Shown in pieces: positions 5,165-5,281 of a stretch of DNA of 5,281 nucleotides. Made by a program: the position numbers and the translations under genes. Under the pieces are notes generated by a model. The model worked only from the letters and a program-made list of their open reading frames with translations, was not told where the DNA came from and did not search any database. Positions within the stretch are counted from its first letter, which is position 1. Each line of letters begins with the position of its first letter. This DNA comes from Xanthobacteraceae bacterium. Lineage in GTDB: Bacteria; Pseudomonadota; Alphaproteobacteria; Rhizobiales; Xanthobacteraceae. Where the stretch lies: the NCBI GenBank assembly GCA_030043175.1, contig JASHYD010001088.1:1-5281 (forward strand), written 5' to 3'.

Positions 5165-5281
5165 GAAACCATCCTGGGAAGGAAGGCTGGCTACCTGCTG
5201 GGCCGGGGCAAAATTCTGTACATCGGCACGGTCGCGGTGGACGATACGCGCCGCCGGCTTTCGTTCTTCGTCATGGTGCTG
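5165..5281 (+). CDS. Partial open frame leaving the window, unidentified
   Basis: After TAG 5162 the frame stays open for 39 codons to the edge. It reads ETILGRKAGYLLGRGK, then ILYIGTVAVDDTRRRLSFFV and MVL. The alternation of beta-type hydrophobics (ILYIGTVAV, LSFFVMV) and the GRGK turn look like a real beta-rich domain, better than the other frames. No ATG, GTG or TTG stands near the 5' end, and no ribosome site is visible, so this is either a gene with an unusual start (CTG 5174) or a 5'-truncated relic. The product is not recognisable from this piece. Confidence 0.35.

Noticed and set aside
1..5281. CRISPR array, tRNA, rRNA, transposase or toxin-antitoxin pair
   Set aside because: I looked for regularly spaced repeats, tRNA-like cloverleaf ends, conserved rRNA segments, DDE transposase motifs and paired small genes, and found none I could support.

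Overview
The window is high-GC DNA, by eye about 60 % GC, and reads as an alphaproteobacterium, most likely of the Hyphomicrobiales (Bradyrhizobium/Rhodopseudomonas/Nitrobacter-like). The reasons are the remains of the folA-hflK-hflC gene order, a DUF6481-type Ala/Glu/Arg-rich protein, several small membrane proteins of the kind common in that order, and a GC-rich intergenic palindrome resembling repeats seen in those genomes. The genus is an inference; nothing here fixes it.

Layout. Positions 76-345 (+) hold the wreck of a small membrane-protein gene, readable only by changing frame. Positions 421-717 (-) carry a possible 98-residue single-pass membrane protein of unknown function. Positions 899-2044 (-) carry the one clearly complete, well-known gene, hflK, the SPFH-domain subunit of the HflKC complex that modulates the membrane protease FtsH. 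Just upstream is the last ~30 codons of folA (dihydrofolate reductase, 2121-2212). Just downstream is a start of hflC with a ribosome binding site and the first ~14 codons, broken by a one-base frameshift and then lost (862-902). hflK is therefore an island cut out of the usual folA-hflK-hflC cluster and separated from its obligate partner.

The right half (2300-5281) is a loosely packed stretch of very small genes and relics: a start-less helical protein (2314-2532, +), a 62-residue two-helix membrane protein (2732-2920, -), a 31-residue single-helix microprotein (3438-3533, +), a short exported protein that may be frameshifted (3745-3984, +), a doubtful lysine-rich fragment (4434-4565, +), a 129-residue DUF6481-like protein (4610-4999, +) followed by a palindrome (5031-5075), and an open frame leaving the window (5165-5281, +). 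Two stretches, about 2945-3437 and 3985-4433, contain nothing I can call as a gene.

The window does not show an assembled new multi-gene system. Its main message is genome decay and rearrangement: at least three truncated genes with recognisable relatives, plus an intact hflK without hflC, which predicts a second, complete hflK-hflC locus elsewhere or a strain altered in FtsH control. The less described material is the set of tiny membrane or secreted proteins.
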